Positions 1 to 11,300 of a DNA stretch of 64,000 nt are shown in pieces (position 1 is the stretch's first letter; the number at the start of each line of letters is the position of its first letter). Position numbers and translations under genes: made by a program. The notes beneath the pieces are model-generated. The model was not told the DNA's origin. It searched no databases and saw only the letters and a program-made list of their open reading frames with translations. Origin of the DNA: Chalara sp. BL73 (lineage: Eukaryota > Ascomycota > Leotiomycetes > Helotiales); NCBI GenBank assembly GCA_918026815.1, contig CAKJVC010000066.1:558001-622000 (forward strand). Reading direction: 5' to 3'.

Positions 1-1400
1 AGAGTTCGAAGCGTACCGGCCAACAACTGAAACGGCAAAAGCCAGATCGAAGCGAGTGCTTAGTATAGCATACATTAAAAAACTAACCGCAGATTGATAT
101 TGGCGGCGGAAAGTTAAGTTAGCTTAGTTGTCGGAGCTTGCCGAAGCTAGCTGCGTGGTCGTTTTTATAAGCGTGGCTACGAAAGCGCATGCTTTTATGC
201 CAAAGTTTTTTAGGGCTTTGCGTAAGTAAGCTTTTTAAGACAAGCGTAACGTTCGGCGTAGTCGGTCGCGAATAACTTTCATTTCAAAGTAAAAATGACA
301 CGAGCCAAAATTTAACATGTAAAACCGCTAACTAAGCTGTGTTTTGATAGCTTGAATGCTTAATTTTGAGTTGCCGGCAATCAAAAAGTCGTTCATATAA
401 ATAGCAATAATCGTGCTTTCTCGGTAGAAAACGCTCGAGTCGGCGTTGAGTAGCTAGAAGCTATGTTCTGCAAAGAAAACGGCCAGCGTTTTGTACTAAA
501 CGCGAAAAAATTGCTTCAGGCCGTACAAAGCTTTTTTCAGTTTGCATGTTTTACTTACGCTACAGCTCGTAAGCAGTTTTATGTAAATCTTTGTATCGAT
601 GTTTTTGTACAGAAATGCGGTTTTAACGTTTATTTGCTCGAGCTTCTAGTCGAAAGCTGCAGCAAAGGCAAAAATGGCTTTGTAACTTATAAGCTTGACT
701 ACTAACGCGAAAGTCTCGTAGAAATCTACGCTTTCCTGTTGCTCGAAGCCGCAGACTACCTAGCGCGCTTTATACCGCAGGATTTTTTTTTCGGCACTGC
801 GCTTAATTTTAAACATTTATTTTCTGCTTAAAGCTACACGGTTTAGTAAAGTGTTTGCTGCTGTCCAAGTGCCGTTTTCAACAAAAAAGCTGTATTCTTT
901 TTGAATTGCGGCTTTTTACATGTTCTACTATAAGGATTCTATAGCCTTTTTCAGCGTGCGCGGCTTAAATAGCTCGGAAAAGCTTGCGTGGCTTAGAAAT
1001 GCTAACAGAGAGTAATAAGTAAGTAAATAGAAGTATAGTAAAATCAGCGGCAAAGCAATAAAGTCTGGAAAGCTGTCGAAGTGCTAAAGCTCGAAGTGAA
1101 ACAAAAGCGTAGCTAGTATATAATTCAAAGTATTTAAAAACTCGTTGTCGGCTATCGACCAAAAAGTTTGCTTACGTAGTTCAGAATGCCGAACGTGTTT
1201 TTACTGTTTATATTCTTTCTCGTCCTGAACGCTAAGTAAAGTATATTCCAAAGCGCTAGCATCGTTTCGCGGCCGAACAATGTCTGACGCGTTATACAAG
1301 TCGTTCTTTTGCTGCGACTTTTTGTACTTATAGTCAAAGTTGAAATCTTGGCTTCAGAAATTAAAGCGTTTTACAGCTCGATCTGGTAAAAAGTCTCGAA
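1..1400 (-). pseudogene. copia reverse transcriptase/RNase H remnant
   Basis: Minus-strand translation near 365-400 reads IYMNDFLIAG, the copia RT active-site block (usually YVDDxLIAG) with one catalytic Asp changed to Asn. Downstream, at about 60-230, come stretches like LSQKAYLRKALKNFGI and YQSAVSFLMYAILSTRFDLA. These are the typical RT-RNase H connection of Ty1/copia polyproteins. The rest of RNase H is beyond position 1. Stops in all frames make it non-functional. Family assignment is firm; the upper boundary near 1400 is approximate. Confidence 0.8.
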
Positions 1401-2247
1401 ACGGAAGTTTATCTGGCCAGAAAGCGTTGTTAGATAGTTTAGCCGACGATACAGACTGCGAGTATATATTGAAAAAAAAGCCTGAATATAAGTTTTCCTG
1501 TTTTACAGCCGAGCTGGCTAGCAAAGAAAACTGATAAACGGTAAACAAAAATGCAATAGTAAAAAAAAGCGAAGTTAAAGTAAAAACTGTAAAAAAAGCT
1601 GTAAAAAAAGCTAAACGAAAAAACGCTGAGCCAGAGCTAAGTCTAAGCTGAACTGCCGCTGGAAGTGTAATCGCTAGCTTTGCTGCAAGCTTGCGAAAGT
1701 CGGTTGTAAAGTCAAAATATTCATTTACCGCAAAGCGTTTCTTTTTAAGCTTAAAAAAGCTTGTATCTAAAAGCTTCGAAATTAAAGTTTGTAATTTTAA
1801 AAAGTCCGATAACTTAAATTTCTTTTATAAACTAAGCTCGTTCTATAACAACCGTTCAATTGTGCGAATAAAAGCTTTACGAGCAATACGACTATCTAAA
1901 GTCAAAATTCGACAAATAGCATTACTTTCGTACTTTACTAAAACTTTTCGGCGTGCTTCATTTCGCAGCTTTGTCTTTTTGCCGAAGTTACTGTAATAAA
2001 CTACCGATCTAAAAGTCCGAATATAGCCTAGCGCCGGCCGGATTTTTGTTTACGCTTTTTATAGTGTTTTTTTAATAATAGTGTGTAAAAAACGTAAATA
2101 TAAATATCTAGTATACTGTACTGCTTTAGGCCAGAACTTAAAGTCCAAGCTAGCTCTTTTTAAAAAAAAAGCGGCTTTGCGCTATATTGTACGCTTAAAA
2201 CGCTTAGCTGCGCCGTTCATTTTTAAAGTGTACGTTTCTGTAGGTTT

Positions 2248-2655
2248 CTAGTCGATTTTCTCGGCGAAAAAATACTGCTTTAGCTTGTAAAATATATATT
2301 TCCCGCTATTGTTACTGCGGATTCGTCGAATAACTTTTTTTTTGTCGACACGCTTGTAGTACTTTTTAAAATAAGTAAAGCAGTCAGTAACTTCGCTTTT
2401 TGTTTTTATTAAATATACTCGAACGAACTTCGTTTTGTCGCATTTAAAAGTTACGAAAAAACGGCTGCTGTCGAAGCTTTTTACTGCAATTAAGCCAACT
2501 ACGTTTGTATAAACCAGTTTTAGCTTGTGCTGCCTTGGCTCAATTTGATAGTTGTGCGGCTGCTTAGTGCTTTTTTGCGTAATACACGTTTCGCAAGCGT
2601 GTCGGCTTTTAAGGTGTTCCAGAGCAAAGTTTACGCTTGTAACTATTACAAGCAA
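2248..2655 (-). pseudogene. copia integrase remnant
   Basis: This is a 135-codon open stretch with the pre-integrase Cys pair (CETC), then the integrase core. The first catalytic Asp block reads YTNVVG where families have HTDxxG. The second reads RSNNSGKY where they have RSDNxGEY. In both the Asp is Asn, and neighbouring Gly and Glu codons are also G-to-A products. The core phrase FVTFKCDKTKFVRVYLIKTK is typical of copia integrases. It is inactive as it stands. Confidence 0.85.
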
Positions 2656-3129
2656 TTTAGCTAAGTTCTAGTGCCTAAAATAACTTATTCGATTGTGCTA
2701 CAACAGCATGTTTTTACGAACGGTGTATACTTGAAACGCAGTAAAAGCTTTAGCTAAAAAAGCTTTTACAGCAGGAAAAGCTATAAATCCGGAGTTAGAA
2801 AGTCACTCGGCGCAGTTAAGCAGCTAAAAGCCGTACTGCGCAAATGCGTTGATTTTGTAGTTATTAATAATCCAGTATATTGACTTTTAAATCAAAACGA
2901 GCTCGGCTTTTCGGTAAAGTTAAAAAACCGAAATCAGGTTAAAAAAGCTTATAGCTGGACAGTATTTCACATCGGTCAAAGTCAGCTTCGCGAGCTTGTT
3001 TTTAAGTCTTGAAATAAGAATTTCTACAGTTTTTTTGCTTTCGTACTTAACGCTGCTTTTAACACTTTTACATGCGCCGAAGTCTTCGCGTGTAATGCTT
3101 ATAAAGCTAGCTAAGTTGCTTGTCGCGTA

Positions 3130-4230
3130 GTTTGTACACTTTGTATCGATAACTCACTTGTTCTGAAAAACAGTATTCGAGTAGTTTAGCAAAGCTGTAT
3201 TTTAGAAAACAATGCCGGCTAAAACTTCCGAGTTAAAAGCTAAACAGCTGAAGTTAGTTGTAACGAATAACAAGTCGTTAAAAGTTTTAGCAGCTAGTAA
3301 TGCTTTGGCTTTTTTCTTTTTGCTGTCTTTTTTATTCTTAGCTCGCCGTTTACGGTTATAGCGCCTTTTTGCTTTATTATTGAAGTCTTTTTTTAAGTAA
3401 AAATGCTTTAAAAAGCATTTAGCTTTTGTGTAACGAAGTTTTTTGCAGTAAGTGCAAAAATCCGCAAAGTTAAACTAGCGACTGCTGTGCGCCAAAAACG
3501 CTGTGTTAGTAGTAATAAAGCTTTGACGAGCTTTTTTATCGAAAGCTTTTTAAGTGACCGTTTCGTAAGTAACGGCTAAAATGCTAAGGCCGTTAATTAA
3601 GCTGTGTGTCTGCTGGAACGTTGTAACAAAAATATTATATGCAAAACTTAAAGCTTAAAAAAAACGTATAACAAGCTGTACGTTAGTAAACGCGGCACTT
3701 GTGTGTAAATTTTTCAGCTCATTATTAACTTGTAGCAGCATACTAGCCAGCTTACTGACATTTTTGCAGTTTGCGAGATTCATATTGTAAAATTTAAAAA
3801 ATAGCTTAATCAGCTTTCCGGCGCCGGTAGCGCGAGTCTTTTCTAGAGCTTTTAGCATGTCGTATATTCGAGTTATATGTTTTACAACCGAGTGTTTATT
3901 ATAGCTACAGCGATTCTTAATAGCAGCACATACGCGCTTTTGCTTTTTTTTCCAAATTGCTATTTTTTTGCTGTACACTTTTATTAAACTAACATACTCG
4001 CTGCGAGCCGCTTGATATTGCTTTTGTTGCATTAAAGTAATTTCGCTTTCCGCATTTGTAAAAAAAACTAGCTCGGCCGAAAGTATAAAGATTCTGGACT
4101 TACTTAGAATAATACTAAGCTTACTAAAAATAAAGTATTCTTTTATTCGGCGGTAAAAGTCGGCTTAGTTGGCTTTTGACTCGAACGGCAGCACTATAGA
4201 CAAGCCGAATAAAGCTTTAAGCTCGTCGGT
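3130..4230 (-). pseudogene. copia gag, zinc knuckle and protease remnant
   Basis: The 125-aa open stretch at 3655-4032 has the helical Trp- and Lys-rich character of copia gag (UBN2-like), with a likely upstream continuation to about 4230. Near 3420-3475 the frame reads CTYCKKLRYTKAKC, a CX2CX4HX4C knuckle with the His replaced by Tyr. Near 3140-3165 it reads VIDTKCTNY after a stop, matching the protease block W-x-DTGCTNH with Trp to stop, Gly to Lys and His to Tyr. All but the Gly change need only single C-to-T/G-to-A steps. Confidence 0.75.
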
Positions 4231-4259
4231 TATAGTAACGAAAGTAGCGATAAAAAAAT

Positions 4260-5560
4260 AATAATAAGTTCTGGCGGAAACATTTAAAGTCGGCGTTAGC
4301 GAAGTTTAAGCAGTAAGTATTTGTTAGAACTAGAGCTTAAGCTTAATGTAAAAAAGTTGGAGCTAGAGCTAAGACTTAAAAAAAGCTCGAGCTTGGTTTT
4401 CTGATTTTAAACTAAAGCAACGCTTAAATCTGAGCTTAGTAAAGCTTTCGACAGCAGTAAAGTTAACTTGTAAAACGAAATAACTACTTTAACTTCAAGC
4501 AAAAGTAATCGTACAGTAAACCCGAACAGATCGGTAAAGCTAGCTAAAAAGTAGTAGCTTTTTTGAAAATCAGCTTGAAATAAAAGCACTTCGTTGCTGC
4601 GCTCTTTAAAACAAGTTGAGTAAAAAGTGCGATTTAGCCGATTAAAATATGTGTTAAACGCGTCGCCGACTGTACTTTCGATATAAAAAAACTAGTAGTC
4701 TAAATTGCGCTGTGCTAGCCGGTAATAAAGTTGAGATTTTTCAAGCTCGAGCAACGATTTTTCTGTAAAAAAAATCGACGAGTGTTTTACACAACGTTTT
4801 TTATACCGCGCTACAAAAGTTTTTAAGCGCTCTGAACCGTTTTAGCTACTGTTTAACTTCGGCAAAAAGCTTTTTAGCTTAAGTATGTTTTAAAAGTCCA
4901 TTTTACAGTACAGCAAACTGAAGCTTTTAAAAGTTGATTTCGAATAAAGCTTAGAAAAAGCCGTTCGGCCAGTAAAGTGTAAGTGGGCTTACATATCTTC
5001 GCTTGGCCTAGTAAGTAGAAATGAAAAACTTATCAACGCACTTTGTTAAGGCTCGAGAAAAAGAGCTATTAAACTTAATGTTTAAAACACTTGGCTTTAG
5101 CTATAGCTTAAAGCAGGGGCACTGACTTTAAAAGCATGCATACGAAAAAAAGAAAAAACTTGCTACCGAATAAAAGTAAGCAGAACTCGAGAAAAAGAAG
5201 CTAGTACAGCTTTTTTGTGTATATTATCAACAAAGCGAAAAAAAAACCAACTATTGAAATAATCGAAAAGCTTTGAACAAAGAAAAGAACGGAAAGAAAA
5301 GCTAGTACAGCCGAAAAGTTCGTTAAACTAACAAAAACGACGAAGAAAAAAGCTAAGAAGCCGAACAGTCCGTTTGTTATTTGTAATTTGCAAAATAACA
5401 AGTGATTGAATTACTTAATTTTGAAACTTTGTTAAGCAAAGCTGAATAGTGTATACTGAATTGCTTTTAAAAAGAAAAAAGAACACTTCTGAAAAGAAAA
5501 AGAAAGAAAAGTAAAGTGAATTTAACTTTTAACCTGTAAAAATGTACTTGGAATATGTGA
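4260..5560 (+). other. Unexplained leader with plus-strand coding-like remnants
   Basis: About 1.3 kb separates the gag remnant from the primer-binding site, long for a copia leader. The plus strand, opposite to the element, carries interrupted but biased reading. It is Leu/Glu/Ser-rich near 4325-4500 and Lys/Glu-rich near 5040-5400 (for example ELLNLMFKTLGFSY followed by KKKKLATE and AELEKKK), broken mostly by TAG and TAA. This looks like a RIP-damaged gene of another element or an antisense ORF. I do not recognise the family. Confidence 0.35.
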
Positions 5561-5622
5561 ATTAGTAGCGTTCTCTGATTTGTAAAACAGGACTTAGCTG
5601 GTAGTTAAGTCCTGTGCGGAAT

Positions 5623-5636
5623 CCGGGCTTATAACC
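5623..5636 (-). other. Primer-binding site, half initiator-tRNA type
   Basis: Directly inside the LTR the minus strand reads GGTTATAAGCCCGG. It complements the anticodon arm of initiator tRNA-Met (core GGGCTCATAACC) with one mismatch, and the mismatch is again G to A. Copia elements of flies and fungi prime from a half tRNA cut in the anticodon loop, so this fits. A stem-loop (AGGACTTA/TAAGTCCT) lies just beyond at about 5589-5613. Confidence 0.65.
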
Positions 5637-5749
5637 TGTTAAAAAGAAAGAGAACTTGATTGTATTATTCAATGATAAGGGCAGGGCCTCTTATCTTATA
5701 TGCCTGCAGTCAGGGTTTATAGTGGGGCTGTGTGCCTGAGGTTTCAACA
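5637..5749 (-). repeat. 5' LTR of the copia element (113 bp)
   Basis: On the minus strand it starts TGTTGAAACC and ends TTTTTAACA, giving TG...CA termini with a short inverted repeat (TGTTG/TAACA). It contains TATAAGATAAG as a plausible TATA region. The outer edge abuts LINE sequence exactly and the inner edge abuts the primer-binding site. The partner LTR is outside the window, so identity between the two cannot be used for dating. Confidence 0.8.
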
Positions 5750-7690
5750 TAGTGTACGGAGTCGGAATGCTAAGTCAGCCGGCAAAATCTGTAGAAATGC
5801 TGAATAAGCTATTGAGCGTGTTGTCGAATAGTCTAGCTCATTGTCGGCTGGTTGCACTAGCTATGGTTCTTGAACGACGATTATATCGATTTTTAGCTCA
5901 ATAGCTAGCTGGAGTGCTGATTCGGTAGCTGCGGCGCTTTTGTTAAGGTTCACTTGTAGTACTTTCGTATTGCTACTAATTATGCTAATTTAGCTTAGTC
6001 GATTTAATTGAGGTAAAAACCTCGCATGCTCGATTATCAGCTGTATAGTTGCTTTTGCAATTTGCACAACTAGGAACTAGATGCACGCATTTGGCTCCTT
6101 TTGTATTGCATGTATTGCAAGCATGCTTTTGCGTTACGTGACCTTCACCGCATAGCTTGCATTTGGCTGATTTTTTGCAATGCGTGTCGATATGCCCGAA
6201 TGCCTGACATTTGCCGCATTGCGTAGTCGGCGCTGTAGCATAGAATTTCTCTACGCGTACACTGATGCCGGCGATAAATAGCCGGTGTTGAATAGCTCGA
6301 CTAGCTTCGTCGGCTGTAGCAAATGCGACGACGATAGATCCCGCACGTTGATTGGCCCGCTTGTCAGCTGACGACAGCCAATACGGCTTTCCGATAGGTT
6401 GTAGACCTTTATTGAAAGTCTTGATTTCTTCAACTATTAGCTCCATGCCGCTAGCTGTATTGAAGTCGGCTGTCGGAATATTATGTAGTACGACTTTATG
6501 CCAAGGCTCGTCGATTTGAGCTGTTTTGTACGAAACTAAATGTTGCCAAATAGATTGTTTGTCGAGTAGAAATTGTGCCGAAAATTGGCTAGTTGTCGTA
6601 ACTACTAGGTTTTGGCCTAGTGATTTTGTGATTGTATTGACTACAGGCTCTTTTATGCCTTTTTGCGTAAAAGCATTGTTGAAAGCGTTCCGTAGTGCTA
6701 GCGGCGAGAATGCGTTGTTTGCATTTGGAGATTTGATTAAAACTAGCCTTTGGGCCTTAAATTTGCTTAGTTCTGTTTTTGAGTTAGCTAGTTTAGCTAC
6801 TTTGTTGGCTGATTTAGGCTGAACTAGGGTCCATTCTTGAGGCTTTTTTTAAGGCCGTATTGCTTGTCGTAGCTATTGACGCGTACGACGGTGTTGATTT
6901 AAGTGCTGTAGCTGTAGGTGCTGTAGCTGTAGCTGTAGCTGTAGGCACTTTAGCTAGTGCTTTGGCTTTGTTCTCAATTTGACGCGTGGCCGATTCCAGA
7001 TTGGCGATTTGCGACGTGATGATTGTAGAGGCCGTACGCAATTTTCCTTGTTCCGTGTACTCTCTGAAAATCTCTAGCAAATCTAGTAGCTTCGATTGCT
7101 CGTCGCGTGATTGCGTAGCTAAGCTAGCTTGGATCAATAAATCTCTTGCTTGCAAAACTAGCTCGCGTGCCGATTGTGTTGTTGTTGTTGTTGCAAAACG
7201 TGCTTGTTTCGCGTTGTTGTTGTCGGTTGCGGAAAAACTAAATGCCGTACGCTTCCCGTTTTGGTTGTGATTCGAGCGGTGAAAATTGATGCCTGAGGCA
7301 AATGCGGCAGAAAAGTTTTTTGTCGCGAAAGGATTGCTAGCAATTGGGTCGGAGCTAGGTTCTAGCTCGATAGGCCTAATAGCACTGTTGCTACTAGGCT
7401 GATTCGGTAGCTCTAAGCTAGAGCTTTCGATAGGCACATCGATCATGTCGACAGCATCACTTGGTGGTGGGCTAGAGGCGGGCGCCTCGGAAAAGGGGTC
7501 GGACGCGCTCGACATATCGACCACAACAAAGCGTTTTCTACGCGCACCACGCGTCGAGCTGGCTATTGCTGGGAGGAATAGGCTAGTGAGCTAGTTCTTC
7601 AAGTATTGGAGACGTGTTTTGAACAAAATAGGGGGGGTTGAAAATTGTTGTTGTCGTGCCTTATAGGTCTGTCGACGACAGCCGACTTCA
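5750..7690 (-). mobile_element. Tad1-like LINE, copy A (5' part, interrupted by copia)
   Basis: The minus strand carries the LINE 5' region, ORF1 and the start of ORF2, until the copia element cuts it at 5749. The remainder should lie left of the window. The 5' end is near 7650-7690, where it meets copy B head to head. The stretch 5750-6485 is nearly identical to 7676-8580 of copy B in inverted orientation, apart from the solo LTR in copy B. Confidence 0.85.
5985..7524 (-). pseudogene. LINE ORF1 (gag-like, CCHC knuckles), copy A
   Basis: Starts at 7524 (MVDMSSASDPF), with a Ser/Pro/Ala-rich N-terminal third and a coiled-coil-like middle. The C-terminal RNA-binding part ends at 5985 and has CCHC knuckles such as CGKCQAFGHIDTHC followed by a further Cys/His array. 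The reading frame shifts at an A7 run near 6843-6850: upstream frame ends ...KKASRMDPSSA, downstream frame resumes QEWTLVQPKS. A single-base indel explains it, though a +1 slip is possible. Family: ORF1 protein of Tad1-type LINEs, which binds the element RNA. Confidence 0.75.
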
Positions 7691-7708
7691 ATACGCTTAG
7701 CGGCATGG

Positions 7709-7882
7709 TGTCACGTCGCGTGCTCCCAAGCACACGTGATCTATATTAGGCGAGCTCCCCGAGCTCCTCGTGTATATATAGCCTGCTTTTCTCGAGCTCC
7801 CTCTTCTTTCCTTAGCTATAAATTCTCGTATAGTACCACAGCTGCCCTCTGTATCTGTAGATCCACAGCTCGTGCCGTGACA
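7709..7882 (+). repeat. Solo LTR (174 bp) with 5-bp target duplication
   Basis: The insert starts TGTCACG and ends CGTGACA, a 7-bp perfect terminal inverted repeat. It is flanked by CATGG on both sides (7704-7708 and 7883-7887). Copy A lacks the insert and has a single CATGG there, so the empty site is visible in the same window. It contains TATATATAG and CTATAAAT as possible promoter elements and no coding capacity. Such ends are usual for fungal Gypsy LTRs; it is not related to the copia LTR at 5637. Strand cannot be set firmly. Confidence 0.85.
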
Positions 7883-7883
7883 C

Positions 7884-8345
7884 ATGGAGCTAGTGATCGA
7901 TGAAATCAAGACTTTCAATAAAGGTCTACAACCTATCGGAAAGCCGTATTGGCTGTCGTCAGCTGACAAGCGGGCCAATCAACGTGCGGGATCTATCGTC
8001 GTCGCATTTGCTACAGCCGACGAAGCTAGTCGAGCTATTCAACACCGGCTATTTATCGCCGGCATCAGTGTACGCGTAGAGAAATTCTATGCTACAGCGC
8101 CGACTACGCAATGCGGCAAATGTCAGGCATTCGGGCATATCGACACGCATTGCAAAAAATCAGCCAAATGCAAGCTATGCGGTGAAGGTCACGTAACGCA
8201 AAAGCATGCTTGCAATACATGCAATACAAAAGGAGCCAAATGCGTGCATCTAGTTCCTAGTTGTGCAAATTGCAAAAGCAACTATACAGCTGATAATCGA
8301 GCATGCGAGGTTTTTACCTCAATTAAATCGACTAAGCTAAATTAG
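7884..8345 (+). pseudogene. LINE ORF1 C-terminal part, copy B
   Basis: A 153-aa open stretch identical to the copy A ORF1 C-terminus except near its start (ELVIDEIK versus ELIVEEIK). It carries the same CGKCQAFGHIDTHC knuckle and following CKLCGEGHVTQKHAC array. The N-terminal half of ORF1 is missing because copy B is 5'-truncated. The apparent start codon is created at the junction with the solo LTR. Confidence 0.8.
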
Positions 8346-8359
8346 CATAATTAGTAGCA

Positions 8360-11300
8360 ATACGAAAGTACTACAAGTGAACCTTAACAAAAGCGCCGCA
8401 GCTACCGAATCAGCACTCCAGCTAGCTATTGAGCTAAAAATCGATATAATCGTCGTTCAAGAACCATAGCTAGTGCAACCAGCCGACAATGAGCTAGACT
8501 ATTCGACAACACGCTCAATAGCTTATTCAGCATTTCTACAGATTTTGCCGGCTGACTTAGCATTCCGACTCCGTACACTAGTCTACGTAGCAAAAAGCTA
8601 TCGGCCAATAGTCACTATAGCAAGCACGTCACTACGTAACTCCGACATGCTTGTAGTCGATATTGTCGAAAAAACGTCAAAATTGCAACTTCTCAATATT
8701 TACCAGGAATCAGACCAAGCTAGATTAAGGCCTAAAACGCTAAATCGGTGCTTGTATGCTAGAACGCTACAGCCAAGTACAATTTTGCTAGGCGATTTTA
8801 ATACGCATCACTCTTGGTAAAATCTATTAGCAAAGCTTAGTCCGAATGCCGACGAGCTAGTTAATTGGATCGAAAATCAAGAACTAGCGTTATTGAATAC
8901 GCCTGGCGAAGGCACCTTTTTTCGGCCGCACTTAGCTAGAAAATCGGTACTAGATTTGACTTTAGTTTCGAGCAATTTAGCTGAACTAGTCGACGACTGG
9001 CAAATTTTGCTTGACCTAGGCTCGGATCATTACGGCATCCTTTTCACAATACGCGGAACTAGTACTAGCTCGGATTTCGACAACAATATGCAAACTAGAT
9101 TCAATACGCAATTAGCTGACTGGCTTCGATTTTCCGAAGCTTTTGCTCGAGCAATCGAAAATAGCTCGATTTTAAACAGCTCGGCCTTAGTTCAGCTTAG
9201 TTCAATTGATTAAAGTAGCTCAGCCAGCTTGGAAATGCTTCAGGATCCTAATTTGGAAATCGGACAAATCCTACAACACGCTAGCGCTAGCTATTCGGAT
9301 ATACTAGTTACCGATTTTTTAGATCAAGCTGCGGAATTGCTTACTACAGCTATTACTATAGCAGCAAAAATAGCTATTCCAATACAGAAAACTAGCGCTA
9401 AAGCCAAGCTTTGGTGGAATGACGAACTACGGGAATTACGGCAAACTATGCTACAGTGCAAACGACAGCTAGCACGTGATTCTAGTCAACAGCCAGCACG
9501 TGATGCTAGTCGGAAACAAGCATATCTAGTAGCTCGGAATAGCTATTTTTTGGCCATCAAACGTGCAAAACGCAAGCATTGGAATCAATTTCTGGAAAAA
9601 GAGGATCCGCGATCAATTTACAAAGCTATGGCCTATACAAAGGATCGACAAACGGAAAGATTGCCGACTATATCAGGCCAAACGACGTTCCAAGGCAAAG
9701 CTAGTACGCTACGTAGCAAACTGTTCCCTCCGCCACTAATAGCAGCTAATTTAGCTTGGTACAATTATCAACCTAGTACTACGTGGGCATGGCCGAAACT
9801 AGCTATTATTATTATTATTCCTTTTAACGTGCTGTATCAGTCGAGGACTATGTAGCACGGCTAGCGCCTAGGCGCTAGCGTTCCTATCTAGTTTATGTAC
9901 AAGCAATAGTGGTAGTCAATCTATTCCAGTGAATGTTGAGGGTCTAGCCCTAAGCCGAAACTAGCTATTTCGGAGCTAGAAAATGCATGTTCGGCAAAAA
10001 TCAAAGGCAAAACGCCAGGTCCGGATTTGATCAATCAAGATATTATTCGTCAAGCTTATCGTACGGATCCGGAGCTATTTTATAGACTATTCGCTAGTCT
10101 ATTGCATGTCGGCTATCACCTAAAGTGCTGGAAGCAAGCTACAGGTGTAATACTCAAAAAACATCAAAAGCCTGACTACACGAATCCGACAGTATACAGA
10201 GTAATATCGCTACTAAATTGCTTAGGCAAAATCAGCGAACGTATTTTAGCACAGCGACTTAGCTACTTAGCGGAAACGACTAGCTTATTGCACAATACGC
10301 AAATCGGAGGTCGCTTGAAAAAATCAGCTATCGACGCGGCAATGCTATTGACAAATGAGATACAACAAAATCGACTAGCAAAACGTATTACAACAACGTT
10401 GTTTTTAGACATCAAAAAAGCATTCGATTACGTGGCCAAAAATCAGCTACTAGCTATTTTGCAAAAGCTCGGCATGCCGACTAGCTTGATTTCCTAGGTG
10501 TCGTTATTTCTAGCTAATCGACAATTACGACTGTCGTTCGACAACCAATTAAAGCAATTTAGTACAATTGATACCGGCATCCCGCAAGGCAGTCCTATTT
10601 CGCTAATACTATTCTTAATTTACATACGAGACCTAGCGGCAAAGCTAGCTTCGTCGATTAAAATAGTGTCGTACATAAACGACATGTCATTGACTACGTC
10701 ATCGACTAGCCTCCGGAAAAATGTACGCATACTAGAACGCGAAGTAGCTAAACTAGCTGAACTAGCGAGCTTGAATGCAATTCAATTTGATTTGGCCAAA
10801 ACCGAACTAATCCATTTTACGACAGCTAAACTAGCTAGTACAATTAGCTTACGACTACCTGACAACAACGTCGTACAGCCAAAAAAGCTAGTACGCTAGC
10901 TAGGCATTTGGTTCGATTCAGGGCTTACATTTAAGCAACACGTCGCAATACGTACTAGCCAAGCTAGATCTAGTTTTTATCGACTAGCTAGACTAGCTAA
11001 CACGAAACAAGGTCTTAGCCCTTTTGCTATGCGACAATTATACCTCGCTTGCGTGACTAGCGTAGCCGACTACGGAGCGGTAATATAGTGGAAAGGCCAA
11101 GCACAATTCAGCCGACAATTACAATTATTACAGAACCTGGCACTACGCAAAATACTAAGTGTTTTCCGAACTAGTCCAATTTGCTCTATAGAGGTCGAAT
11201 CAGCATTGTATCCCGCTAGCGTACGACTTAACGCTAACGTACGACAATATGCTATTCGAGCTTTAAAGCTACTTCAAAATCACCCTATCAAACAAGCTAC

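Larger units (their letters stand above)
1..5749 (-). mobile_element. Ty1/copia LTR retrotransposon, RIP-degraded, cut by the left window edge
   Basis: Read on the minus strand, the segment gives LTR, primer-binding site, gag, zinc knuckle, protease, integrase, reverse transcriptase and the start of RNase H, which is the copia order. All coding parts are full of stops and of changes that fit G-to-A/C-to-T mutation: knuckle His to Tyr, protease Trp to stop, catalytic Asp to Asn. The 3' LTR and the end of RNase H lie left of the window. The element sits inside the inverted LINE that begins at 5750. The LINE sequence CCGTACACTA at the junction matches 8571-8580 of the second LINE copy, so the insertion point is exact to within the target duplication. 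Confidence 0.9.

Noticed and set aside
6526..7270. Plus-strand ORFs opposite LINE ORF1
   Set aside because: They are antisense shadows of the Ser/Ala-rich ORF1 on the minus strand.
5750..8580. Twin-priming origin of the head-to-head LINE copies
   Set aside because: Twin priming gives an inverted 5' part joined to the non-overlapping 3' part. Here both arms contain the same ORF1-ORF2 region with a long overlap, so two separate insertions fit better.
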